This document shows positions 11,943 to 21,545 of a stretch of 64,000 bases of DNA, one piece after another. The translations under genes were made by a program, and so were the position numbers. Every line of letters starts with the position of its first letter. The first letter of the stretch is position 1. The notes under the pieces are model-generated. The model was not told the DNA's origin. It saw only the letters and a list, made by a program, of their open reading frames with translations, and ran no database searches. This DNA comes from Lumbricus rubellus (taxonomy: Eukaryota > Annelida > Clitellata > Crassiclitellata > Lumbricidae): assembly GCA_945859605.1 (NCBI GenBank), contig OX243815.1:46393904-46457903 (forward strand). The letters are read 5' to 3'.

Positions 11943-12094
11943 TTTGTAAAAAAGAAAATATATCTGATGTACTAAGAAATGCATGTGTTTCTTTTAAATT
12001 AGACTTCAATACTAAGAATTTACTTGATGACGGTTACATGCAAAGTGTAGTTTATAGGCTTATAAACCAAATAACTAAAGGAAAAGTTGTGTAA
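11943..12094 (+). pseudogene. LINE ORF2 C-terminus, direct-orientation piece
   Basis: Reads CKKENISDVLRNAC and ends VVYRLINQITKGKVV followed by TAA at 12092. It aligns with the last residues of the frames ending at 19204 and 42127. The A box copy GTCGTCAACGGCC...GACGTTAAAC lies at 12569-12609, just before the A-rich tail. Confidence 0.85.
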
Positions 12095-12646
12095 CTACTT
12101 AAAGTGTTGTCCATGGATGTAAATCAGATTAATATTGAATATTGAATGTCATGCCATTGTAACATGATTGTGTTGGAATACTGTTTGTCATCTTTGATTT
12201 TGATAAAGCAAAATTATATTTCATATTAACCTGTTTAAGAATTTCTTTTACAGAAATGTAGAAGTTGCAAAACAAATCTGTATTAAGAATGGTAATCAAG
12301 AAAAGTTGGTGATATTTCTTACATGTGACATTTACTGCAGTATATTAATGACTTTCTCCAAAAAACATTTAACATAATTTGTATAGCTGGTGTTTTTAGC
12401 TATTAACCATTTTAATGTTAAGCAATGAACACTAATGAATGAATTGAACGGTATATTATGTTTTGGCTACGGCAACGAACAATGATATTGTTATGACAAC
12501 GTTACATAGCTATGGTGTATTTTAAACGCCATGAATTCATTGTTAATGCACTGTGTAACCTGTACATTGTCGTCAACGGCCTTTGATGCCATACGACGAC
12601 GTTAAACTTTGGTTTAAATAAAAAAAAAAAAAATAAGTCCGTGTGG

Positions 12647-12837
12647 AAGATCCTGCGTGGTCGAGTGGGCTGTAGCCCGCTCGCCGCGCCGGCGGCCCGG
12701 GTTCAATTCCGGGCGGGGATCTTTACAGCGGGTGGCTCGGTCGCAATATAAACGTGGAGTGTGAGGTTGTTCTCTGCCTCCGACACTAATCATCTTCGAT
12801 ATGAAACAGTGTCGTTAAGCCCTGAACATTTCATTTC
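12647..12837 (+). mobile_element. tRNA-derived SINE, full-length, nested beside the LINE
   Basis: The head (about 12649-12722) looks like a tRNA: TGGTCGAGTGG matches the pol III A box and GGTTCAATTCC the B box, and GATCC/GGATC ends can pair. The body runs through GTGGCTCGGTCGCAATATAA to TGTCGTTAAGCCC and ends in CATTTCATTTC. GTCCGTGTGG precedes it (12637) and follows it (12838). A truncated relative lies at 56192. Confidence 0.85.
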
Positions 12838-12847
12838 GTCCGTGTGG

Positions 12848-13145
12848 TTAAGTTCTCACCACTCAATATTATTCATCATATCTAGGAAAAGACTTCTTTG
12901 AAAGCATTATTTCAGCACCAAATATGTTAGAATAGCCACAAAGACGGCGAGGGGTCAGCCACTCGGATAGGCCTACTTCTCTTCCACTTGTCTCTGTTCC
13001 AGCATCTTCATTCTTCAGTTTTAATAGCTTTAGTTCTTGTTGTATCGCGTCCTCCCATCTTTTCCTATGTCGTCACCCGGCTGTGTCGAACGCATACGCC
13101 TCCGCCTGCAACATTCATTTGACACATACTCTTTATCATCACAAT
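12848..13145. other. No gene seen
   Basis: Unremarkable sequence; no repeat family recognised. Confidence 0.4.
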
Positions 13146-13149
13146 TGTG

Positions 13150-13290
13150 AGGTGCGGTGGTGTAGTGGTGGCGTCGTTGCCTTGGAGGCTGTTAGAGCCG
13201 GAAAATTCGAGGTTCGAATCCACCTCGCTGCGTAAGGACCTTGGGCAAGTCCTTCACTCACAATTGTTCAGGCTTGATTCTGCAATGGTA
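13150..13290 (+). mobile_element. SINE (GCGGTGGTGTAGTGG family), partial
   Basis: tRNA-like head GTGCGGTGGTGTAGTGG, GGTTCGAATCCACCTCG, then TTGGGCAAGTCCTTCAC. Similarity to other copies fades after about 13270. Confidence 0.7.
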
Positions 13291-13631
13291 ACCTAAGCAC
13301 TGGGCTAGTGCCCGACGTCCGTTATATCGGACAGTATGAAAACTTGAAAAGTACTCACAATGTAGGAGGAATCAATAAATAAGCTACCAGCCATGTTACT
13401 GCACCATAAGCACCAAGTTATCGAGATTAATGAAAGCACAATTTAATTTGTTGGGTTTTACCACGTTGGGCACTAATGGGCTAAGTCTCTGCCCCTGCAT
13501 TCGCCCATACACTTAATCATTTTGTAAACTGCATAACGTGTAATTGTTGTTGTGTTTGGATTTAATTAACTTGAACATGAACTTGAAAATTACACAGAAA
13601 CCGTCTGAGCTGATGAAATGAAAGAATCTCG

Positions 13632-13760
13632 ATGTCGACGTCAAAGTTTTCTGATATAATAATTATATGACAAGATGTCATCAAACAATGATAAAAACAG
13701 TTTCCTTGGACACCTTTAAACTAATTGCATCTGGTATATATATAAATTGCTGTCAGTTGC
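13632..13760 (-). promoter_or_regulatory. TATA module
   Basis: A box split by an AT insertion (GTCAAAGTTTTCTGATAT, then CAAGATGTCATCAAAC), GACACC at 13709, TATATATATAAA from 13735 (21 bp), CTGTCAGTTGCAAATG. Confidence 0.55.
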
Positions 13761-14147
13761 AAATGTTAATGCTATGGTCCGTTCATAGACGTAACTCGTG
13801 AAAGAATTAGGCAAGATTGACGTTAACAAAAGACACAATGTGTCGCTTGGTAAATCAACGGTAGGACCTGCTGGTTGCTCTTTGTTGTCACTGATGATGA
13901 TTATGCCGTCCATCCTCATTCCTGACGGTCAGAGACCAGAGGCAACGACAGCAGCTTCCTCCATTTCTCTCTGTCCTGCACCCGTCTGGCACAGTCCACA
14001 GGTGATAGTTCGCGGTCCAGTCACTACGGTCATTGAAATCTTGGGACATCATTAAACCACTAGAAAATCCGTCGCTACTGGCCTATATCATGCACGTACA
14101 GATGTTAGTGTATTCTCTGTACTGTGCCGATGACTGAGCGAAATAAG

Positions 14148-14280
14148 ACACGACAAGATAAGAAAAAATTTAATAGACCAAGTGCTATCCGCATTTTGGT
14201 GTACAGACAGGGTATAATAAACAAACGTACATAATTTCTATATCCAACAAAGGGCAAATGTTTTAAAATAGCACAAAATC
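14148..14280 (+). repeat. Dispersed ~125-bp repeat, copy 1
   Basis: Shares GACAAGATAAGA, GCTATCCGCATTTTGGTGTA and TATAATAAACAAACGTACAT with 28857-28990. The CATTTTGGTGTACA core also appears reversed at 61605-61625. Looks like the 3' end of a retroelement; unidentified. Confidence 0.55.
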
Positions 14281-14674
14281 TTAAATCAAAAATCCATGAT
14301 AAATAATTTCTTTTAATGACCAGCAATTTATGTTGCACTTTGGTTTATAATTATGGTATTACATTTAAAAAAGAAAGAGCATTCTCGTTAAAAACGATTT
14401 CCTCGTCAAGTTGTCTGCCTGTATCCTCTCTGTTATTTGTGGCAGCAGGGCTCCGACTTACGCTGTTCATACTTTATACGACACAGAGCAACAGGATAAT
14501 CTTTTAACTCGCCGATGTCAAACCCCCGTACACTGCACATCCGTGTTTAGTGCTAGCAGGTGCCAGACCGAAGCCGGGTTGAAAGAGGAGGGCGATGGGG
14601 ATTGTCATTGTTACTATACACTGTGGTTAAACTGCTAAAGAAGACGAAGCAAACTGCCTTCGTCTGTGAGTGAC

Positions 14675-14755
14675 AGATCTCGCAAGACACTAGGTTCATT
14701 AGACACCTTTTAAATAATTTATACACACTATATATAAGTCTTTCGTCGTAAAATG
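14675..14755 (-). promoter_or_regulatory. TATA module
   Basis: Weak A box (GACAGATCTCGCAAGACACT), GACACC at 14702, TATATATAAG at 14729 (22 bp), TTCGTCGTAAAATG. Confidence 0.55.
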
Positions 14756-15132
14756 TTTGCCAACTCCTTTGCCCTCACAATAAATTGAAAAACCAACCAA
14801 CTATTATTCGAATGAGCAAAGCAAGAAAATGCCAATATCATGCAATGCACACTGTGCATTGCACAGGCTTTGAAACGACCTCGATGCAGATAAGGTCAAA
14901 AACCAACCAAATCAATTAATTAATTTCGTGACAATCATTCACATATTTTAATAGTAAATAGAAACTGCAAGCAACCTTTCACCACAGAAATGAATAAATC
15001 TGCGAGTTACATTTCTTCACTTTCACTGGCGTCTGACGCTTCATAAAAAGCATCAGAGTTGTCGTTAAATAGTGTATACTAAACACGCTTTCGTGGGCCA
15101 TTGCTTTAACCCTTTTGAAGACGCCCAAGCAA
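14756..15132. other. No gene; small palindrome at 14853-14875
   Basis: TGCAATGCAC-ACT-GTGCATTGCA is a perfect inverted repeat. Otherwise nothing recognised. Confidence 0.4.
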
Positions 15133-15136
15133 TTAA

Positions 15137-17093
15137 CCCTCAGGCTACCAAGCTTTTTTGTAACACTGACTACCAAGGGGGGGGGGGTGGTTACCACCCC
15201 CCTGGATTTTTGGTTTGGTTTGAGATATCATAACTTGTAATACACCAATGGATTCAGCATTCATTTCTGCACAAAATGGTATATTTAGGTTTAACATATA
15301 TGAAAGCACCCCGAAGTTATGAATTTTTTACCGTAGGCACCCGTCGATTCCACAAAATGTATACTTTCGCATAAGCAAAATATTAGATTCTGTGTGTTTT
15401 TAACATAATTTATTTAATTAAAAATAGTTTACATATAATAAAGTCCAATATTCATCTATAAAAACTAGTAATAAGTTAGTTTTAATTACAATAACAAGAA
15501 AAGCACGTATTAGCTGCTGAAAAACGTTTACGCAGACTTATCGGTTTGCGTTGTTAAAAACATCCCAACATTTTCACAAATTTAAATTTTTTTGAGCACT
15601 TCCGGTCATCAAATGTCAAATTAAGTAGTATCACAAAATAGCCCTAAATGCCCTCTAAAGAATGACATAATTTATTTCTCTTAAAAAATAAATTATGAAC
15701 AATTTTTATTAGGAAAAACATGAAAATGTTATGAGAATAAAACACCTTTATTTATGTTTTAATTTATTTTGAGCACTTCCGGTTGTCCATAGACAACTTA
15801 CTGAGCATGGAAATGTAGCCCCACATTCCCTCTACAGAATGGTGTAATTTGTGTCTCTTCGTGTCAAAGGACGAATAAGATACAGCCGATAATCTAAGGG
15901 GGGTGGTATCCACCCCCCCTGGTGCCTCGGGTATATCGGGTATAACTTTTGAATGGTATGGTATATCATCACACATTTTGGCTCAAAATGTGTGCAAATG
16001 AATCCTCTACAGCTACTTAACCCTCAGGCTACCACGCTATTTTTGTAACACTGACTACCAAGGGGGGGGGTGGTTACCAACCCCCCCTCTGGATTTTGGG
16101 TTTGGTTTGAGATATCATAACTTGTAATACACCTATGGATTCAGCATTCATTTCTGCACACAATGGTATATTTAGGTTTAAAATATATGAAAGCACCCCG
16201 AAGTTATGAATTTTTTACCGTAGGCACCCGTCGATTCCACAAAATGTATACTTTCGCATAAGCAAAATATTAGATTCTGTGTGTTTTAACATAATTTATT
16301 TAATTAAAAATAGTTTACATTTAATAAAGTCCAATATTCAACTTTAAAAACTAGCAATAAGTTAGTTTTAGTTACAATAAAAAGAGAAAAAACATGTAAA
16401 ACATGCTGAAAAACGTTTACGCAGACTTATCGGTTTGCGTTGTAAAAAAAATCCAACATTTTCACACATTTAAATTTATTTTGAGCACTTCCGGTCATCA
16501 AATGTCAAATTAATTGGTATAAAAAAATAGCCCTAAATGCACTCTATAGAATGACATAATTTATTTCTCTTAAAAAATAAATTATGAATAATTTTTAATA
16601 GGAAAAACATGAAAATTTTATGAAAAAAACACCTTTATTTATATTGTAATTTATTTTGAGCACTTCCGGTTGTCAAAAGACAACTCCGTGACCACCAAAA
16701 TGTAGCCCCACATTCCCTCTACAGAATGGTGTAATTGGTGTCTCTTCATGTCAAAGGACGGATAAGATACAGCCGATAATCTAAGGGGGGGGGTATCCAC
16801 CCCTCTGGTGCCTCGGGTATATCGGGTATAACTTTTGAATGGTATGGTATATCATCACACATTTTAGCTCAGAATGTGTGCAAATGAATCCTCTACAGCT
16901 ACCTAAAACGTCAAAATTTTATTCCTAACGAAAAAAAATTGATTTGGGAAAAACCTAGGGGGGGGGGTGGATACCACCCCCTTCTGGTAGCCCGAGGGTT
17001 AAAACGTCAAAATTTTATTCCAAACGAAAAAAGTTTGATTTGGGAAAAACTTAGGGAGGGGGTGGATACCACCCCCCCCTGGTAGCCCGAGAG
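15137..17093 (+). mobile_element. piggyBac-like TTAA element, copy A (host of copy B)
   Basis: Bounded by TTAA at 15133-15136 and 17094-17097. Left end CCCTCAGGCTACCA and right end TGGTAGCCCGAGAG are inverted. The body is interrupted between 16016 and 17003 by copy B. Subterminal hairpins (GGTGGTTACCACC, GGTGGATACCACC) lie near each end. About 975 bp without the insert. No transposase. Confidence 0.85.
16021..16998 (+). mobile_element. piggyBac-like TTAA element, copy B inside copy A
   Basis: Precisely flanked by TTAA at 16017-16020 and 16999-17002. Copy A sequence is continuous across the insert: CTACAGCTAC on the left, AACGTCAAAATTTTATTCC on the right. Copy B itself reads AGCTACCTAAAACGTC there, so a C-to-T change in copy A made the TTAA target. 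Termini CCCTCAGGCTACCA and TGGTAGCCCGAGGG. Confidence 0.9.
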
Positions 17094-17097
17094 TTAA

Positions 17098-17906
17098 TTA
17101 ATATTGATTATGGCCTACTTGATTTGAATCACGCTGTAATGCAATTGCACCAATTATCAACAAATACTACCGATGTACATTTTTTAATCAGGTCAGGAAG
17201 ATTTGCTTATTCATAGGTGTAATATATAAAATCAAGTCCGGAACAACCAGGCTGCTTTTTGTCGAGATTGCTGCCAGTACAGAACCCACGGAGGTCAAGT
17301 CACACGCACAAGTCGAACATAAGAGCCAGAGGGAGCAATTGACCCTTGAAAAGTAACATCTATTTCTGCATTTATTCATTCGCTAAATCGACTCATGTTT
17401 AGCGTACCTTCAAGAAACTACTTTTAACCCTTTTGGATTTTTATTATTGCATCGTACTGAGTAAACTGTTCTCATAAAAATTATACACAAACTGAATATG
17501 AGAAATTTACAGTAATGGTATCAATAGAACATTGTTGTTTACAATTGTGTGACATTGATCGTTGACTGAAATGCAACTGTAAGCTTACTTTATGGGCCAG
17601 ATTGATATAAGCCCTTGGCTTTTTCCGGGCTTCCTGTTGCCTAGAGACCTTCTGTATTCACTGATGTTCATTTTGTTTCATTTTGTTTCTTTGGCAATAA
17701 ATAAATAATAGAGATTTCAATGAATCTGTAGTTGCACTCTCACATTGACTCAGTGATTGTACATGTACGTATACATTGGGCCTGTGTCTGTGCGTCTACA
17801 ATGAAACTGAAAATGCACGTTTACATTGAGCCTGTAAACGTAAATAATAGCCTACACTTCCGCGGGATGTTGCCATATTTATTATAATGAAGACAACGTC
17901 TCCTTG
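17098..17906. other. No gene; inter-module repeats at 17740-17850
   Basis: 17740-17850 holds degenerate CATTGAGCCTGT...CATTGAAACTG units, paralogous to 38380-38500. The remainder is unremarkable. Confidence 0.4.
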
Positions 17907-17958
17907 GACACCACGATATCGCTTATTAAAAGAGCTATATTAAGTATTCTGAAGCATT
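17907..17958 (-). promoter_or_regulatory. TATA module carrying a LINE
   Basis: GACACC at 17907, GCTATATTAAG with TATATT at 17936 (24 bp), GAAGCATT just before the LINE target duplication at 17959 (52 bp from GACACC). Confidence 0.65.
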
Positions 17959-17968
17959 GTCATTCATT

Positions 17969-19204
17969 GTTCCAAAAGGAACTGCCGCATCAGCACTCCA
18001 GAATGAATGTGGAGAATTGCCTCTTCATTTAAGAAGACTACAAAATTCATTGAAATTTGGGACTAAGATTTTGGGAAATAAATGTCACCCTACTAAAACG
18101 ATCATGGAAAATCACTGGACAAATGTTTATAGAACATCCGATACTAAAGAACATTCTATCTATACTCGCACCTCTGAATTCTTTAGTTTAATTCATGCAT
18201 CATTTATTGGTCCTTCATTCCCTTATGCCCCTCCATGGTGCAATAGGCAACTAGAAGTTGACTTATCTTTGAAAAAATTGGTTAATAAGAGAACCGATCA
18301 CCCGGAATTTTTAAGGCAGGCTGCTCTTAAGTTAATCTCTATATATGATGATTGTGTACATGTTTTTACTGATGGGTCTAAAGCTGATGACATAGTTGCT
18401 GCTGCATTCACAGTGCCAAGTTTAAATGTGGATAAGAAATTTAGATTGTGTAATGATTCAAGTGTATATGCAGCCGAGTTGACGGCCATTATCGAGGCTA
18501 TTGAATGGATGTCGAATAGTGAATGTTTTTCTAATTCCAAGTTTGCAATATTTTCTGATTCATTGAGTGTTCTTACATCAATCAAGAAGTGTTATAGTGA
18601 ATCTAGACCAACTTTGTTAAATGAATTACTATATCACACTAACAAACTAAATTCTGATAAAATAAGATTTATTTGGATACCAAGTCACGTTGACTTGAGC
18701 GGTAATGACAGAGCAGATTTATTGGCTAAAGAAGCCCTAAGTATTGACTACATTAATTCTACTAATGTTCTTGAATTTGAAGAAGTTTTTAGTTTAATTA
18801 AACGATACATATTAGACAGATGGCAGTCAGAATATGATAGTGATAAAAAAGGTCATTTTTATAAATCTATCTGTCCAACTGTTAGTACTGATATAAAATA
18901 TTTCGAACCTTATAGGCATAAGGAAGTCCAGATTTCTAGATTGCGTCTAGGAACGGCAAACACAAATCAAAGATTATTCATTATAAAAAGACATTCCAGC
19001 GGTTTGTGTGATGCTTGTCATGTCAAAGAGACAATTCATCACATTTTAATTGAGTGTAAAAAAGAAAATATTTCGAATTCATTAAGAAATACATGTCAAA
19101 TATATAAAGATGAAATTTCTGTTAAAACTTTATTGACTGTCAATTTATATCAAAATCAAGTGTATCGGTTGATTAAACTTATAACTAAAGGTCGGATTTT
19201 GTGA
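17969..19204 (+). CDS. LINE ORF2 C-terminal part: RNase H and CCHC-like end
   Basis: Intact for about 411 codons with no stop. RNase H residues: VFTDGSKAD (Asp), AAELTAIIEA (Glu), IFSDSLSVLTS (Asp), GNDRADLLAK (Asp). The C-terminal motif LCDACHVKETIHHILIEC (C-x2-C-x7-H-x4-C type) is shared by I/R1/Jockey-type ORF2 ends. RT is missing because of 5' truncation, so it cannot move itself. The first four residues of the longer frame starting at 17957 belong to the target site. Confidence 0.9.
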   Translation, partial: VPKGTAASALQNECGELPLHLRRLQNSLKFGTKILGNKCHPTKTIMENHWTNVYRTSDTKEHSIYTRTSEFFSLIHASFIGPSFPYAPPWCNRQLEVDLSLKKLVNKRTDHPEFLRQAALKLISIYDDCVHVFTDGSKADDIVAAAFTVPSLNVDKKFRLCNDSSVYAAELTAIIEAIEWMSNSECFSNSKFAIFSDSLSVLTSIKKCYSESRPTLLNELLYHTNKLNSDKIRFIWIPSHVDLSGNDRADLLAKEALSIDYINSTNVLEFEEVFSLIKRYILDRWQSEYDSDKKGHFYKSICPTVSTDIKYFEPYRHKEVQISRLRLGTANTNQRLFIIKRHSSGLCDACHVKETIHHILIECKKENISNSLRNTCQIYKDEISVKTLLTVNLYQNQVYRLIKLITKGRIL

Positions 19205-19319
19205 ATAAATCGTTTGCATCCTTGTTATAGATGGCATTTGTATCTTGGTCAGATTTATAAATATTTGATTGATGTTTTAAAATTTAATGGTGCAGGTTTC
19301 TTTTGTACAAGAAACATTA

Positions 19320-19353
<34 letters not shown>

Positions 19354-19354
19354 G
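19320..19354. repeat. (ATT)n microsatellite in the LINE 3' UTR
   Basis: Expanded relative to the other copy at 42244-42262. Confidence 0.9.
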
Positions 19355-19683
19355 ATGCACTTACATATTGAACTTTTGTAACAGGAACTGTTTACTGGAG
19401 TCACTAACGTAATTAGTTGTATGAGACAATCAATGTACAATTTTAATATCTAATGTTTGGATTTAAGTTTTTTTTTTCTCATAATGTGTAAACATGAAAG
19501 AGTGTCCGATGAACTACTATATGTTGTCTAAAAATTGAATGTAATTGAGATTGTACAGCTCCGTTTGGAGGCTACATAAGTTTATGTTTACTGCTCTGTA
19601 CACTTATATTGTATTGTCGTCAACGGCCTTTGCTGCCATAGGATGACGTTAAACTGTGGAATAATAATAATAAGTCATTCATT

Positions 19684-19905
19684 AGGACGTCTAGATGACT
19701 TGAGTGTTACGTCTACAGTTACTGTAACTCTCTTCATCTCTTATTCATCTACTAGATTATTCGCGGGAAATGAAACTGAAATCGCACTGCTGTCGTTTTC
19801 CATTGTCATCATACTCGACACCAATTCACTGATTCTAGAACATCTCCGGTAGTCAGCATCATCCGTCGTAAGTTTCGATCACTGTTAAAAAACCTGTAAA
19901 TCATC
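19684..19905. repeat. Array segment paralogous to 38600-39060
   Basis: Shares GGACGTCTAGATGAC/GGACGCCTAGAACAT, TATTCATCTACTAGAT, GTCGTTTTCCAT, TCGACA...AATTCACTGA and GTCGTAAGTTTCG in order. Confidence 0.7.
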
Positions 19906-19917
19906 CTTCACGGTGAG

Positions 19918-20025
19918 AAAGATGATGATGATGATGATGATGATGATGACGACGACGACGATGATGATGATGACGACGACGACGATGATAATGATGATGA
20001 CAACGACGACGACGACGACGACGAC

Positions 20026-20093
<68 letters not shown>

Positions 20094-20105
20094 CAATGAT
20101 GATGA
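19918..20105. repeat. (GAT)n/(GAC)n trinucleotide tract
   Basis: Pure runs of ATG/ACG; the poly-Met, poly-Ser, poly-His and poly-Ile frames here are artefacts. Confidence 0.95.
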
Positions 20106-20338
20106 AGACGAATGACGTCGACGATGAAAACGACGATATTGACAACGAATGTTATGGATTTGTGGCTCACTGTACTCTTTTCGAATGATCCCAATTTAGT
20201 CATGAAAAAGCCATCATCATGTCGACCCTAAAATCGTAAGTCCATCCCAGCTCACGTACATTGACAATGCCCCAGTCCTAAGCCTAGACAAATCTAAAGA
20301 TGGAGGAGGGGCGACGATAACCATCCTTGATATGACAC

Positions 20339-20449
20339 ACGGTCTCTGATTATGGAAGATGTCGCTAAATGATTACGATATGCACAACATCTCTGTGGAC
20401 ACCTTCAAAACGTTTATAAAAAAGCTTATATTTACGTCGTGCGCATTTT
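20339..20449 (-). promoter_or_regulatory. TATA module
   Basis: A box ends GATGTCGCTAAATG at 20371, GACACCTTCAAAACG at 20398, TATATTTA at 20427 (24 bp), GTCGTGCGCAT 20436-20446. Confidence 0.65.
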
Positions 20450-21040
20450 TCGATTAGTAAATCCACATTTTTGTATAATTACTCAGATACTAAAGATGTT
20501 GTACTGCCTAGGTCATAACTTGACGATTTCTTTATAAAGTGATAAGAACGATAAATCCAATAGTTCGATGACATTTCGAATCCAAAAACCTTCACTGACA
20601 TTGGTTGAAATGCAACTTTTTCGTGCGAAATTGTGGACACTAATCATTAACATTTTACAATTTAAATGATGACGTAACTGGGACAGTGGTTCGAATTCCC
20701 GACACCTCTGAGCTGAAATCACCCCCAAAGTCACACGGATGGAGTTTTCTGTTTTGCAGGCGGCCAACAGTGCACCTCTCACTTATGTCCCCACCCCGTT
20801 CATCGACCTATTGTATTCTATTATTGGAACATGTACGCAAGGTAGAGCTAATAATCTTTTATATTCCTATCATCGCATCGTTCAACATTTTGCTGAGGCG
20901 CCTTCTGTACCCGCGCCTGAAACTTGCTGGAACATTATTGCCATTGGATCTCCACTAAAAATGTTTTACAATGTTTTTGTTAATTTCACAGCTTCTTGCA
21001 GTTCATGGGCTTTATTTATCGACGAGGCTGACATCTGCGA
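20450..21040. other. No gene seen
   Basis: Short open frames overlap here in several registers but show no recognisable domain or repeat. Confidence 0.4.
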
Positions 21041-21044
21041 TTGT

Positions 21045-21095
21045 ACAAAGCTGACGTATAAATAAATTTAGTTAAAGCGTTTTAAAGGTGTTTAA
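21045..21095 (+). promoter_or_regulatory. TATA module, reverse orientation
   Basis: CGTATAAATAAA at 21055, AAGCGTTTTAAAGGTGTT with GGTGTT at 21087. Confidence 0.5.
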
Positions 21096-21483
21096 ATAGC
21101 ATCCTAATGATTCATAAGAAAGTTGATAAGTTCCCATCCCATTATCCGTAAAATATTAGTTTTAATGCAGCGCTGGAAACTGCCATAAACTCCGATCAAA
21201 AGTAGAGGTCTTCAAACACCTTTGATAGGCATTCAACAGGCATAATACACACACACGCACGCACGCACGCACGCACACATACATTGACTCTCACATACAT
21301 TAACTGACGTTATCTGATTTGTGATTATTTATTAAGTTAAAACGGTAGGCTAAATATTAAGATGATCCGCTTCGATATCTGTCTACCAGGATCGCGTTTG
21401 TCTTGCTGTTGATAATTATTAGAGTTGTGCACTTATTATTGTGTACCAGCATTATACAGATACTGAAAGAAATCAACGTTTTG

Positions 21484-21533
21484 GACACCTTCAAAACGCT
21501 TATCACAGACGCCATATATTAAATTTATTGCAT
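21484..21533 (-). promoter_or_regulatory. TATA module carrying a LINE
   Basis: GACACCTTCAAAACGC at 21484, ATATATTAAA with TATA at 21515 (26 bp), TTGCAT ending at 21533. The LINE target duplication begins at 21534, 50 bp from GACACC. Confidence 0.65.
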
Positions 21534-21545
21534 GTAGCCTAATTA

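Larger units (their letters stand above)
10112..12648 (+). mobile_element. I-like LINE with 5' inversion (family C)
   Basis: Flanked by GTCCGTGTGGAA at 10112-10123 and 12637-12648. The element body is in two pieces. 10124 to about 11940 is inverted and holds RT to RNase H. About 11940 to 12636 is in + orientation and holds the last ~50 codons, 3' UTR and A-rich tail. The inverted piece stops just after the CNECKV residues and the direct piece begins at CKKENIS, only about a dozen residues further on in related copies, so one insertion was split and flipped. This is the twin-priming pattern known from L1. Confidence 0.9.
17959..19683 (+). mobile_element. I-like LINE, 5'-truncated (family A)
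   Basis: Target duplication GTCATTCATT at 17959-17968 and 19674-19683. The body 17969-19673 opens in frame within the region between RT and RNase H and ends in an (AATAAT)n tail, as in the I factor group. The A box copy GTCGTCAACGGCC...GACGTTAAAC lies at 19615-19655. An empty paralogous site is seen at 38599. Confidence 0.95.

Noticed and set aside
12649..12722. A functional tRNA gene
   Set aside because: tRNA-like fold and both pol III boxes are present, but it continues into a SINE body with a target duplication and a related truncated copy at 56192.
19885..20203. Poly-Ile/Val, poly-His, poly-Ser and poly-Met frames
   Set aside because: Products of the (GAT)n tract.
20686..21065. Host exon from overlapping 90-108-codon frames
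   Set aside because: No domain, no convincing splice sites, and the region ends in a TATA module.
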